Below are positions 1 through 10,369 of a stretch of DNA of 64,000 nt, in pieces (within the stretch, counting starts at the first letter, position 1; the number at the start of each line of letters is the position of its first letter). The notes beneath the pieces are model-generated. The model was given only the letters and a program-made list of their open reading frames with translations. It searched no databases and was not told the origin of the DNA. This DNA comes from Agelas oroides (taxonomy: Eukaryota; Porifera; Demospongiae; Agelasida; Agelasidae): NCBI GenBank assembly GCA_949130485.1, contig OX422199.1, forward strand, positions 3,333,402 to 3,397,401, written 5' to 3'. The position numbers and the translations under genes are program-made.

Positions 1-218
1 ACTTGTGACACTTTTGCTAACTGGAAACGCAGCCCCAGTTCAGTCTGACAACCATCTGCTAGCTACTTTATTGCAACACTTGCCTGCTCAGACACTCGAG
101 CTTAAAATTTATCTTTATTTATGTAGTAATTGGATATACACACTGGTGGTTATATAGAGAAAATCCATGTTAGAAATTGAAGTACATGTTTAATCACAGT
201 TACATGTACATGATGCAA

Positions 219-355
<137 letters not shown>

Positions 356-368
356 CTGGTGTTTGCAG

Positions 369-1300
369 ATACTCTGGAGAAGAAGCAGGCATCAATCAGA
401 GGCATCCAAGACCTTGTAGAGATCCTTTCTGCTAAGGATGGAATCAAGAAGAATGGAACAAGTGATGTAGAGTCCAGGTAGGGGGATGCAGTACTCAGCC
501 ATGATTTAAAATGTTACGATCATAACAAAGCACCAAGATTATACAATACATGAGGAACAACACAACAAACACACTGAAGTTTTGGGATGCATCATTCCCA
601 TGAGCATGTCAGTAGTTGCAGGAACAAAAGGCAATATACAAGACTGTGAGCGAATACTACTTATCATTGAAAAGGAATTTGATTGGTTGAAGAGGTGTGA
701 GCAAACAGCAGCAACGCAGCAGTCAACACAGGGAAACCTGCAGATTGTGCAGGAAGATGTTGACACACACTATGTGAGTGAAATGCTTGGCTTTACATTC
801 TGACATAACTCACTTGATTCCTCCCTATTCACCCCTTCCCTCTCTCCTTTTTTCCCTCCTTCCTTGCCTCCATCCCTCCATCTCTTTCTCTCTTCCACCC
901 TCTCTCCTTCCTCCCTCCTTTGCTAGCCGAGACTCTATTGCATCTGGAGGCAACATATGCTGAAGTTCGCCATGTACTACTTATCATTGAAAAGGAATTT
1001 GATTGGTTGAAGAGGTGTGAGCAAACAGCAGCAACGCAGCAGTCAACACAGGGAAACCTGCAGATTGTGCAGGAAGATGTTGACACACACTATGTGAGTG
1101 AAATGCTTGGCTTTACATTCTGACTTGATTCCTCCCTTTCTTCCTCTATTCACCCCTTCCCTCCTTCCCTCTCTCCTTTTTTCCCTCATTCCTTGCCTCC
1201 ATTCCTCCATCTCTTTCTCTCTTCCACCCTCCCTCATTCCCCCCTCTTCCACCCTCCCTCATTCCCCCCTCTTTTGCTCTCTCTTTCCCTCCTTCCCTTA

Positions 1301-1346
<46 letters not shown>

Positions 1347-4300
1347 ACACTTCCCTTCCTTTCTTCCCTCCCTTTTCCCCCAACTTCATCCTTCCCTTCC
1401 TGTCTACCACCCTCCCTCTACCACCTCTCTGTCACCTTCCCTCCAGCAACTGTTATATGAGATAGAGGAACACCAGAAAGAAGCCAAGTACATACAGCAA
1501 ATGGTAGATTTTCTTGTAGAACACTCACACAAAGAGAAGAGGGAGGAGCTAGAAGCAACTGCAAAAGATTTTGCACAGCGCTACCACTCTCTCCTTACCT
1601 CTGTCAAAACCTATGTCAGCATCATGCAAGACTCCATTTTGGTATGTATTTTGACTAATCTTAACTTTGATCTGCTATTAGTTGACAATGTGAGGACTGT
1701 GGGACTTGTTTTAATCTAGTAAACAAGGGAGTTCCTGCTGTCCCAGTAGTTCATGCCATGTCTCCCAATGCATGGAACAGGAACGGATATCCCATGGAGT
1801 CCCTTACCATAGAACTTTATCCTAGCTGTCCATCCCATTTGTGGAATATCCCATTGCATGCTATAGTCTCTACTGTCAATGAAGAGTAGCTTCTTCCCTA
1901 TACGACTCATGCAGAGTACAGAGATATAGAGTACAGTCGTTAAGCCATGTTTGCAGCAGGCCATCTTACATCTGTACAGGTAGAACTTGCCCTAGCTTCG
2001 TTTTTGCTGACTTGATGTGCACTTGTCTGCAACATTACTCACTCCTTTTCCTACTATTCTCCCCAAGAGGAGTGAGGAGGAGCTGCCTGACTCTCAGATA
2101 ACTGTTCATGCTGAAAGCACTGCAGTGGAGATCGCTGGTAAGTTACAACTGTATTAGTGTTAGGGGGTTGTTTTATTATCATTTTAAATTAAGCCCCAAA
2201 CAAATCATTTTAGTTTGGTAAATTAAGCCCCAAACAAATACTTTAGTTTTAGTTATAACTTTTAATTACTAAATCTAAAAAGATTTACTAAATCTAACTT
2301 TTTATTACCATTTTAGGGTGACTTTAAAGTAACCAGTATTAATTTTGTTTTAGGATGGGGTGAGCTTAGACATTACAGAGCCCATTGTGTGTAAATAGAA
2401 TTGTGGTTTGCTTATCTACATGGCGTTTCAAATCATTTTCCCAGACTACCTGAGGGGGGTGGATGTGATCGGAGAGACCAGCATCCTTGTTACCAACCAA
2501 GCCCAATCTTTCAAGTGGGTAGGCTATGGACTAAAGATCCATGTCCCCAAGGGAGCCCTGCCAGCAGGGTTGGAGGAGTGCAGACTCCTCATCAAGGTGG
2601 CATTATCTGGCCAGTTTGCACTCCTCCAGAACACTTCCCTCTCAAGTGCAGTCATCTGAGTTTTGTCCATGCAAAGTGCTCTCAGACGCACCTCCCCTAT
2701 ACATTTGACACTTTGGAAGGAGGCGTGTTTTCTAGTGAGAGTGCTTATGGCTTTGTGCAACGTGATCACTTCTCTTTGTTGGGCATCACCTGCAATGCTG
2801 TCCACAATACACCACTGCCAGGAGCTCAACTGTATCATGCCAGCCTTTTCTACCTGAGGAAAACAGCAAATAAAAGAGAAATCCACTTTGTGATTACTAA
2901 AGACCAGGAAGTGCATACTACAGTAAGTTCTCGTCTACTGTACTGTTACTGTTGGTGATTACTGTCACCTGTTGATTATTCTTCAGTTTGTCAGACAGAG
3001 GTATGCTGCTGAGGGTGCCACAGTTGGGCCAAGCCTGCAAGTAGAGTTTGAATCAAACTGTATATCACTGGAGCTGCCTTCTGAGGAAGCTGTTCTCAAT
3101 GATGGGTGGAAAATCATTCCACTCATTCGGCCAGAGGTAATGACATTTACATTCTTGTACTGGACTTTGTTACTGGGTTTACTGCATCTTCCTACAGATC
3201 ACTAAGGAGGTTGTGGACAGTTACAGTTTTGAGACTGGACGGCAAATCCCTTCCAGCCAGCTGACAGCATTGTGGACTGCACAGAACAGTCCATCACAAC
3301 TCATCCATACAGTGATCCTTAAGGGTACCAAGGAACCAGCCTACTTCTCCATCGTACTTGACTCTGGCTCCACCCCAATGGAGTGTATTAGAGGTGAGGT
3401 ACATTGTACCTATGCTTGGATGATCAGTGTGGTAGAGAGATGTGAGACAAAGCTGTACCCACATTGTGTACCTTAAACTTGGTTTGGTTATTAAAAGGGA
3501 TTCACCTTATACACTGGCCCAACATTGATGTGAGTTCAAAGTTCAAGGTATCATCGTGAATGCTAATCATACTTGCAACTTCTTGATAACTGAATGCATG
3601 CTGTACCTACATCAATATTAATAAGTTTGTAAGGCCTTTTTTTGGCAAATTCACATAATTTTCTCACTTGCATACAATTACAGCATTAGAGTAACATTCC
3701 TGCTTTGTACCTCAACAGTTGCTATTGTTTCAACAAATCTGAAATCTTAATGATTTACACACATACATATTGGTTACAGTTGAAATAAACTTGCAAATCA
3801 ATCACATTTGGAAAATCAAATACTGGAATGACTAGATTGGAAATAGTACTATCATGATTGATGAGGCAGTGAGTGACTTATGCATTGCTTCACTTGCAGC
3901 ACTAGTTTTCATGTCTGGAGTATCAGTCATTTGTTTACTGTTCATTTGTCTGGTGGTATATCAGTCTCTAATGCTAGACCACCTAGTGTTGAACCAAGGA
4001 ATCATTTAGAAATGGTCTTGCCAGCTAGTCTCCAAGGAGTAACTCAACATCACATGGACTTCGTGATGAATTAGTTACAGGAGTCAGTTAAAAATAATAG
4101 ATAGATTTGTTGATGCTGTTGAGAGGACACACACTATTTCAAAACTTTCTTTTGACTGCTATTATAATTATACTTCTCTGCAACTGCTAAGACTGAAGTA
4201 GAAGTGTCTGCATTGGGTCTCGAATATAAATTCAGATAGTATTTCTACTTTAAACTTACTGCACCTATGTAGCTATTGGTGTAATAATCATATCAGTCAT

Positions 4301-4620
4301 TTGTTTACTTTTGTGTTACTAATCATGTACACACAGCTCCAACACCAGATATGAATGACCTGACGGAGGCTCTCTACCACACGGTAGCAGACAAGTGGGA
4401 GCACATTGGCATCTACCTTCACCTCCCCATGGCTGCTCTGAAGACCATTGCTGCAGAACACCAGCATGACTCTCACAAGTGCCTCATTGGGATGCTGGGG
4501 GTGTGGCTGAAGAGAGTAGACCCTCCCCCCAGCTGGACTGCCATCATTGAGGCTGTGGAGTTCCTTGGGGAAGAGCAGCTAGCAAGACAACTTAGAGAAA
4601 AATACTGCCCACAAATGTGA
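369..4620 (+). CDS. Spectrin-repeat / ZU5 / UPA-like / death-domain protein (5' partial, multi-exon)
   Basis: Likely an intracellular adaptor of the ankyrin/UNC5/PIDD-like ZU5-UPA-death class. Exons inferred from GT-AG sites: 369-477, 927-1093, 1447-1641, 2068-2137, 2445-2922, 2987-3136, 3198-3393 and 4337-4620. Exons 927-1093 and 1447-1641 join in frame into amphipathic helices resembling a spectrin repeat (motif DWLKRCEQ, later EIEEHQKEAKYIQQ). Exon 2445-2922 opens with a good ZU5 signature (FKWVGYGLKIHVPKGALP), then the frame changes around 2630-2660 before an FVHAKCSQTHLPY block. Exons 2987-3136 and 3198-3393 resemble a UPA domain. The last exon encodes a complete death domain (DKWEHIGIYLHLP ... 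WTAIIEAVEFLGEEQLA) and ends in TGA. Phases match from 2987 to the end and from 927 to 2445. The 369-477 to 927 junction does not match, so an exon is missing or misplaced. The 5' end lies outside the window. The frame break suggests a pseudogene or an assembly error. Confidence 0.75.
655..1124 (+). repeat. 320-bp tandem duplication covering a spectrin-helix exon
   Basis: Bases 655-804 and 975-1124 are identical over 150 bp at an offset of 320. Each copy holds the same exon core (IIEKEFDWLKR to EDVDTHY), the same GTGAGT donor and the same pyrimidine-rich tail. Only the downstream copy has a clear acceptor (TGCTAG at 921-926) and an in-frame junction to the next exon, so the upstream copy is probably silent or an alternative exon. 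Confidence 0.9.
1128..1446. repeat. Polypyrimidine tract, poly-C and (CA)n inside an intron
   Basis: A CT-rich low-complexity intron. It contains 31 consecutive C at 1302-1332 followed directly by about 18 bp of CA repeat. It resembles and extends the tract at 805-920, so it belongs to the same tandem duplication. No coding signal is seen. Confidence 0.9.
3394..4336 (+). other. Long intron before the death-domain exon, with a hydrophobic open segment
   Basis: This 943-bp intron is much longer than its neighbours. At 3900 a good acceptor (CACTTGCAG) is followed, in the phase left by exon 3198-3393, by an open segment reading LVFMSGVSVICLLFICLVVY, which would span a membrane. A second hydrophobic stretch sharing the same DNA core lies near 4290. 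No phase-matching donor back to the death-domain exon was found, so it is not called as an exon. Confidence 0.35.
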
Positions 4621-5504
4621 TTTATGTACAGTGGTAGCGGCATTGTAGCTAAATGGAATTATAGCTCTATTCTTATAAGCACTTATCTACAGTGGCTCTA
4701 CTTGCATGGTTCTAGTTTACGCTGCTGTGTAGCAATCTCTTGGATACACTAATCAATATTAACTGACAACAGAGTGGAATGGAGGGATTTACCTAAGAGT
4801 TTGTAGCTACACTATCTGCAAAGTTGAACTTCTTACATAGCTAGGTAGCTAGTCAAGGAAGTTCATTGGGAGAGTGCAAACATGATATACAGCTATAGCT
4901 AATCTCAATCACATTCCATCAACTACACGCAAGTGAACAAAAAAAAAATAGTAGCTAGCACAAGTTTCCCCACTAGGGTGAGGTCTTGGGGTATTGGGCT
5001 ACCACGACACATGCAACACTACGTGGCCAGAACAAGTCCCAGGTAACACCTGGTGGCAGAGCCAGAGCCTCTCTCCTCCTTGCAGCTGGCTAGGGTGACA
5101 CCCCTGGTTCCATTCCGTGTCCAGAGTCTGTGGGATGTAAGGGAGGAACAGAGCACCCGGCCCCCTAGACCATATTGAGCAGCCAACTTGCAAGCTCTGA
5201 ACCTTCTTCTAACAGCTTTGGTTATGACTGTTAGTCCCCACAGTCTCCATGTAGGACACTCCCCAACAGCTGTGAACCGTTTGTGCTAGTAAAAGTGTAG
5301 CCTGGTACGAGGCTAATAAAAGTGTAGCATCCCCAATGATTATGGTTTCAAAACAATGAATGTCATTAACTTGTCGTTAATTAAATCACGGATAATCTAG
5401 TTCACGTAGGTGGACAGGAAACGCAGATAGTATACGGAGTTAAGTAATCCGCGGAAGCGCTGGGCAATGCGGTTTATATACATCCATGCTGTAATTAGCT
5501 ACAA

Positions 5505-5622
5505 TCGAATCGAGCAACGGATCGAGCTATGAATCGAGCCAAGAATCGAGCTACGAATCGAGCCAAGAATCGAGCTTCGGATCGACCTGTGACTCGAGCT
5601 TTAGAACGAGCTGTGAACTGAA
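5505..5622 (+). repeat. 12-bp tandem repeat with ATCGAG core
   Basis: About nine or ten imperfect units of the form GAATCGAGCYAM run head to tail, then decay. The conserved part is ATCGAG or TCGAG; the last two or three bases alternate between CTAT/CTAC-like and CCAA-like endings, giving a 24-bp higher-order period. It lies outside any recognised exon. Confidence 0.85.
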
Positions 5623-5728
5623 CTTATTGCACTCAGGGGTCACCGTACAGCAGAGATGGAAGGCTACGTAATTTTGCTACTCTAGAGGTGTGTGCAGTGA
5701 TGACTTTATAATGGTTAACTAGTCTTGG

Positions 5729-5800
5729 CTAGTCTCGTCCCCAGACCCTCCGCGCCACGCCCGACGGGGCGTGGCGCGGAGGGTCTGGGGACGAGACTAG
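5729..5800. repeat. Perfect hairpin (34-bp arms, 4-nt loop), possible miniature foldback element
   Basis: Arms 5729-5762 and 5767-5800 are exact reverse complements, beginning CTAGTCTCGTCCCCAGACCC and closing on loop GACG. Short direct repeats (AGTCTTGG) lie at both sides and could be a target-site duplication. The GC content is far above the surrounding DNA. Confidence 0.85.
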
Positions 5801-6237
5801 TCTTGGCCCAGCCTCAATTTTTATTATTCTATCACGTATATTTCAAGTGCATCACGTACCGTGCTGTACCACTCCCTTAAGGGTGGGGCTCATATATGTA
5901 CTCATAGATGCCGAGGAGTATCTGATATGTCTATGAAGCATGTATGACTCGGCCCAATTTCAGTGAAATAGCTCTTCAAAGATGCACTCTGGTGGTGATG
6001 CACTCAAAATACGTGATGGAATAGTATTTAATTTCTATCTGGGGCTGCCACATACGTATATCCTAAGGTGTTGACTATGAAAGACAGGTTGGTAATTCAT
6101 TATCACTCGTCTTACAATTAATGGAGACAATACTATAATAGGAAACTTCAGGAAACTCATCTTACAATTAATACTATAATAAGTGGTGAGATATAGTTTA
6201 ATGACCACTCCTTCACAATAGTATATATCCCTTTTTG

Positions 6238-6268
<31 letters not shown>

Positions 6269-6314
6269 GCACATAGTATCTGATTGATCTAACACAATCC
6301 TGGCCTGTATGCAG

Positions 6315-6373
6315 GCTCATGGAGAGGCTCATGGACACTTGTCTGCAGCTGTGGCGCAAACATGGTTACACAG

Positions 6374-6427
<54 letters not shown>

Positions 6428-6480
6428 ATAGTGTGTTTGGGGGTAGAGGGGTGCATAGTGTGTCTGTGAATGTGTGGTGC

Positions 6481-6520
<40 letters not shown>

Positions 6521-6888
6521 ATGGGGGGGGGGGGGGGGGGGGGTTGGGAAAGGCATAGTGTATCTGTCTGTGTGCATGTGTTCTTGCATGTGTGCACATG
6601 TATCATTTAAGTGGTATGTGGTATACCCAATACCTCATTCAAGTCTCCCCCAACCCTCAGGTAGTCCTGGTGAACTACACATTTACCAAAAAGATCAGTG
6701 ACTCCACCAACTCAGCCAAAGTCCGGCTGCAACTCTTCATTCAGTGGTGGGTGGAGTACAGCAGCAACTTTGACAAAATTTGTCCCTGGCTCAAGGGAGC
6801 AGAGTCTCGACTAGAGCAACTAGTGGTGAGGGAGGAGAGCATGTGGTGTCCAACCGTCTCCCCAGTAGAGCTGCTGCAAGATGCCAAG
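6315..6888 (+). CDS. Spectrin-repeat-like protein, two exons (fragment)
   Basis: Exon 6315-6373 (after acceptor GCAG) encodes [19 protein letters not shown] and ends in phase 1. Exon 6665-6888, taking the second of two nested AGs, restores phase and encodes 74 residues including [20 protein letters not shown] and ESRLEQLV, ending at AAG before GTATGTG. The repeated tryptophans and heptad pattern suit the first helices of a spectrin repeat, as in nesprin or dystonin-type proteins. The intron is filled with TG repeats and poly-G. No start, stop or further exon is visible; the transposon block from 7.5 kb follows. It may be a separate gene related to the one upstream, or a broken copy of it. Confidence 0.5.
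6376..6543. repeat. (TG)n microsatellites and poly-G in an intron
   Basis: Two TG runs (about 6376-6426 and 6484-6519) are separated by a G-rich linker and followed by an uninterrupted G run of about 21 bases at 6523-6543. They occupy most of the intron between the two spectrin-repeat exons. Confidence 0.95.
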
Positions 6889-7519
6889 GTATGTGTGTGA
6901 TGTGACCATGTTGTCGGTTAACCAACTAAGGAACTCTGAGTAATGTTTCCAGGCTCTCATGAGAGCCTTCTACACACTACTCACACGTGCATAAAGTTTC
7001 CTTGGTGACCTATGTATTGCTAAATTATGGCCAGATTGAGTTTGCCTGCTGAAAGGCCACAGCCATGGGTAATGAGGCAAATTCAGGCAGTTTTGAAGAC
7101 ATTCCTTTGTCGATTATGGTCTACATTTTGTGTATCATTTCTGAAACTGCGTACTCAGCATGGAGATACCATGCATTCTGTTGTAGTTTCTATAATTTTT
7201 TAGTTTACATAAGTATGAACAATCACTCAGTTCTTTAGAAAACTTCAGGCCTCGATGTTAGAGAACATCCATAAGTGAATTGTTGGTTAGTCTGATCCCC
7301 AGACACTCAGTACAGTGCACACTACCATTAAAGTGTCAGTGTTATGGCCTTTACTCTGGTCTATTCTCTCTCTTTGCACGCATTTCTCATTTCTTGTGGG
7401 CTCAGGATGGCCCTGCTGGTTCAACCGTACACTTCACAAACTAACAATAGCTAGCACGATGTTAGCTATTCACAGTCATGAATGTTAGACACTGGACTAT
7501 GAATACACTTCCAAACCCA
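6889..7519. other. No feature recognised
   Basis: AT-rich sequence with no supported exon on either strand. It separates the second spectrin-like fragment from the transposon block. Confidence 0.5.
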
Positions 7520-7583
7520 AAAGTTCAAAGAGTGAGATATTTTACGGAACCGGTTCCGTAAAATTTCTCACTCTTTGAACTTT
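7520..7583. repeat. Near-perfect palindrome at the edge of the transposon block
   Basis: About 32-bp arms meet at GGAACC/GGTTCC with a single mismatch; the arm ends read AAAGTTCAAAGAGTGAGA. No second copy was found at the other side of the MULE-like element, so it is not a proven terminal repeat. Confidence 0.75.
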
Positions 7584-7589
7584 TTCTCC

Positions 7590-7945
7590 CTCTATGATGG
7601 GGAAAAAGAGTGTAGGGGGTACACTCTTTTTCCCCATCTTATTACAATGGGAAAAAAGAGTGTGGGGTACATTTTCAAATTTCCACCGTACTGAAGGGGA
7701 AAAAGAGTGTAGTTCACTCTTTCTCTCCATCTGTAAGGTGGGGGAAAAGAGTGTGGGGGTACACTGTTTTTCCCCATCTGTAAGGTGGGGGAAAAGAGTG
7801 TGGGGGTACACTGTTTTTCCCCATCTGTAAGGTGGGGAGAAAGAGTGTGGGGGTACACTGTTTTTCCCCATCTGTAAGGTGGGGAGAAAGAGTGTGGGGG
7901 TACACTGTTTTTCCCCATCTGTAAGGTGGGGAGAAAGAGTATGAG
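7590..7945 (-). repeat. 47-bp self-complementary minisatellite
   Basis: Four to five nearly identical 47-bp units occupy about 7741-7940, with degenerate units from 7590. In each unit a GGGGAAAAAGAGTGT-like half is followed by an ACACTGTTTTTCCCC-like half, so every unit can fold on itself. The array lies directly downstream of the Ulp1-like segment and is open in more than one minus-strand frame, so the protease reading frame runs into it. Confidence 0.9.
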
Positions 7946-8560
7946 AGCAATGACTGGCTTGTTTCCTTCACGTAGTAACAGTGTAAACCTTTGCTTGAGC
8001 AGACATGCCTCCAGATGAGAACGAAGCTTTGTCTGGTCCAGTATTATAGTTTTAGGCTTGTCACCATAAGCAAGATGCACAGCCCAAGCAATTGCAAAAC
8101 ATCCACACTCAGTCTTTCCAGATTGCTTCTGTACTTGGGGCACTGCTACGTTTAGAACTCTTCCTTCACCAGCTGTTGTTCCATATAGTTCAATTACCTG
8201 CTTTTTGAGTCCAGGAGTTAAAGTGGTTTTGCGCTTGCCCTAAGCTATCGTAAAGCAGTACTTGACCTTCCATGAAGCATGTCGTAACCCAGTGCTGATA
8301 GTCATCACCACAGTGAAACTTGGATGCTTCCTTCTTCAGCTGGCTTGAATCCCTTCTGTCACTGAACACTCAGGGTACTTATCTGGAAAATCTTTCTTGA
8401 TTATTGCTGAGGCTGAGTTCACATGTCTGTCTGTCAGCATCTTTCCAGACTTGAGGATTTCAATTTCAGGGCCTTTAACCTCCACTGAGACGTGTAGGGT
8501 TGGCTGGGTTTTATCTCCTCTTTCTGGATGGTGTAAGCTGGAAACCCTGTAGAAAAAGAA
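7946..8560 (-). pseudogene. Ulp1-like (C48) cysteine protease domain of the MULE-like element
   Basis: The C-terminal catalytic block VPQVQKQSGKTECGCFAIAW contains the expected Q-x-G-x-x-x-C-G-x-F-A pattern with catalytic cysteine, and an upstream HWV-like histidine block lies near 8285-8300 in another frame. The segment continues with a helical C terminus to about 7950 and then enters the minisatellite. A frame change near 8340 separates it from the preceding exon. Confidence 0.6.
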
Positions 8561-8709
8561 AAAGTGAAACATGCGCACAGTATACTCCTGAAATAGACTG
8601 AAACAGGAACCAATGGGCACCTATACCCAATTCTAAATCAAGGTTTCACCTTAACCAAGCAGCCCCTAGGTACAAAGGAACTGTATTACACATACCAAAA
8701 TATTTTATC

Positions 8710-9023
8710 TTGTCTGGTGGGCCTTGTGCATCATCAAGGTCTCTCAGTCTTCGCTTAGCACGGGCTCAACTCTGTGCACTCGCTCTACTGCTTCTTGCCT
8801 CAGGTGTCTGTCTTTCATATGTAACAGACATGCCGCTAGTGACTGCCAGATGCTGTAGCGCAGCCACCATGTCCAACCTGTATGTTGTCATCATAGTGAC
8901 ACTCAGTACATCTGGAGTTGGCCCTTTGCAGAGTCGGTTGTACGACTCCACGGCATTTGTTGAGTTTGGCAGCCGGTGGAACACACGACTCTCCATCTCT
9001 GAGAAGGCTGCAGACAGCATACC
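8710..9023 (-). pseudogene. MULE transposase C-terminal segment
   Basis: The segment reads FSEMESRVFHRLPNSTNAVESYNRL, containing the STNAVESYN motif usual after the third catalytic acidic residue of MULE transposases. It continues to a stop near 8765; the same frame then reads ARAKRRLRDLDDAQGPPDK, so that stop probably interrupts an originally longer protein. Confidence 0.6.
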
Positions 9024-9146
9024 TGCAAATGACAGTGAAGGTCCTGGTCAGCTTGGGTAGTGATATGGACTCAACATATACACACATGAACAAAGCTAGC
9101 TATTTTGCTCTAGTTTTGGCATTAGGTACATACGCAAGTGCCGAGG

Positions 9147-9900
9147 TCACCTCCACCATTCACTCCACTTCTTGCAACTAGCCCAGTGCCCTGGCTTGTG
9201 CTTGATCATGTACTCGCTGGCCTGGTCGGACTTAGACAGAAACTCTGCAGCTTCATCTATTGGAGCTTCCCCACACATCACCTTGAAGATGGTGTCAATC
9301 TCATCTTGGGTTGTTGCATCAAGTATTGCATAACCAAGGGTGGTAAAAATGCGCCTTGACTTAGCAGAGCACTCCTTCAGTCGATCCGCCACCCTCTTCA
9401 CTGATCGCATGAAGTGAACCTGTTTAATGTTAGAGAATGGTAATACTATGAAGGACATATTGTTGTTTTCTATGTGTTACAGCCTGACAGCCTTTCATGA
9501 CTTTTGCCACAACCTCTTTCCCAAGTGCATCCTCCAGTCCCTTGAGTTGTGTGTCAGACCAATCAGCTAGGATACCGAGGAGTGTTTCGCCCACTGAAAC
9601 TGGGATTGAGCTCTTTGACTTTCTGGAACACAGCCTTTAGACAAGTTGCATATGCAGCAGCATCCAGCCGGTTAAGTCTAATGCGAGCTACAATCATCCC
9701 TGGTTATAAAAGGAAATCAAAGTGATAAATAGCTGCATGAACAAAATCAAACAATAAACTCACATTGCATGGTGTGATAGTCAAATGTGACTATGTTGAT
9801 CAGATTTTCTAGTTCCACGGACGCCTTGAAGGTAGCATCAAAAAACTTTGCCGTTTGCCAAAACTTGAGCCATGAGGGGGCTCATACAAAGAACCCATGT
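9147..9900 (-). pseudogene. MULE transposase core
   Basis: Three segments read in order: FWQTAKFFDATFKASVELEN through IVTFDYHTMQ; then GMIVARIRLNRLDAAAYATC; then, after a frameshift near 9590, LADWSDTQLKGLEDALG and a VHFMRSVKRVADRL block. The ADWSDTQ and CQ...HFMRSVKRV motifs match the second half of MULE-type DDE transposases. A 63-bp GT-AG intron (about 9421-9483) interrupts the core. Confidence 0.65.
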
Positions 9901-10369
9901 GAATTCTTTTATTTTCTTCCTTTTATTTTTTATTATATTCTATTATGTGCTGTATTTAGACAATGGTGCTATCAAGTATATACATGTGCTATATTTAGAA
10001 CAAAGCTTAATTACTTCTATGTAGCTACACAAGATATTACCATTCTGTTCTCTTTCATGGAGTTGTCATGTTTCTTTGCGTCACTCTCTAGCTTTAAGAT
10101 ACATGCTCGTTGGTCAGCATGTCCACTATCACGAAGAGCAGACAGCCTGACGTTCTTTACCCTTCCCTTGTGTGTGGCTGCCAAAGAAGCAGCTCCCGGC
10201 ATGTAATCCAGCCCTTTCCTACAAGAGTTTTATGCATATACACATAAATGAAGCATTCACACTGTTCTAACCCACTAAAAGTCAAACAGTCGCACTACTT
10301 TGAAGGCTGATTGGGTCACACTTAGCAGGGAGTAATATAGTAGCATGCATCAGAATTCTAAAATGGTAC

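Larger units (their letters stand above)
4621..6314. other. Intergenic region, no gene recognised
   Basis: No coding signal is supported between the death-domain stop codon and the next exons. The stretch holds the 12-bp tandem repeat, a perfect hairpin and a short CA microsatellite at about 6238-6266. A more GC-rich block at 4980-5200 has no recognisable homology and could be a transposon remnant. Confidence 0.5.

Noticed and set aside
1098-1465. Proline/serine-rich plus-strand frames of up to 120 codons
   Set aside because: They translate a polypyrimidine intron tract and have no domain or phase support.
2524-2916. 130-codon minus-strand frame
   Set aside because: It is antisense to the ZU5 exon, which has clear domain and splice evidence.
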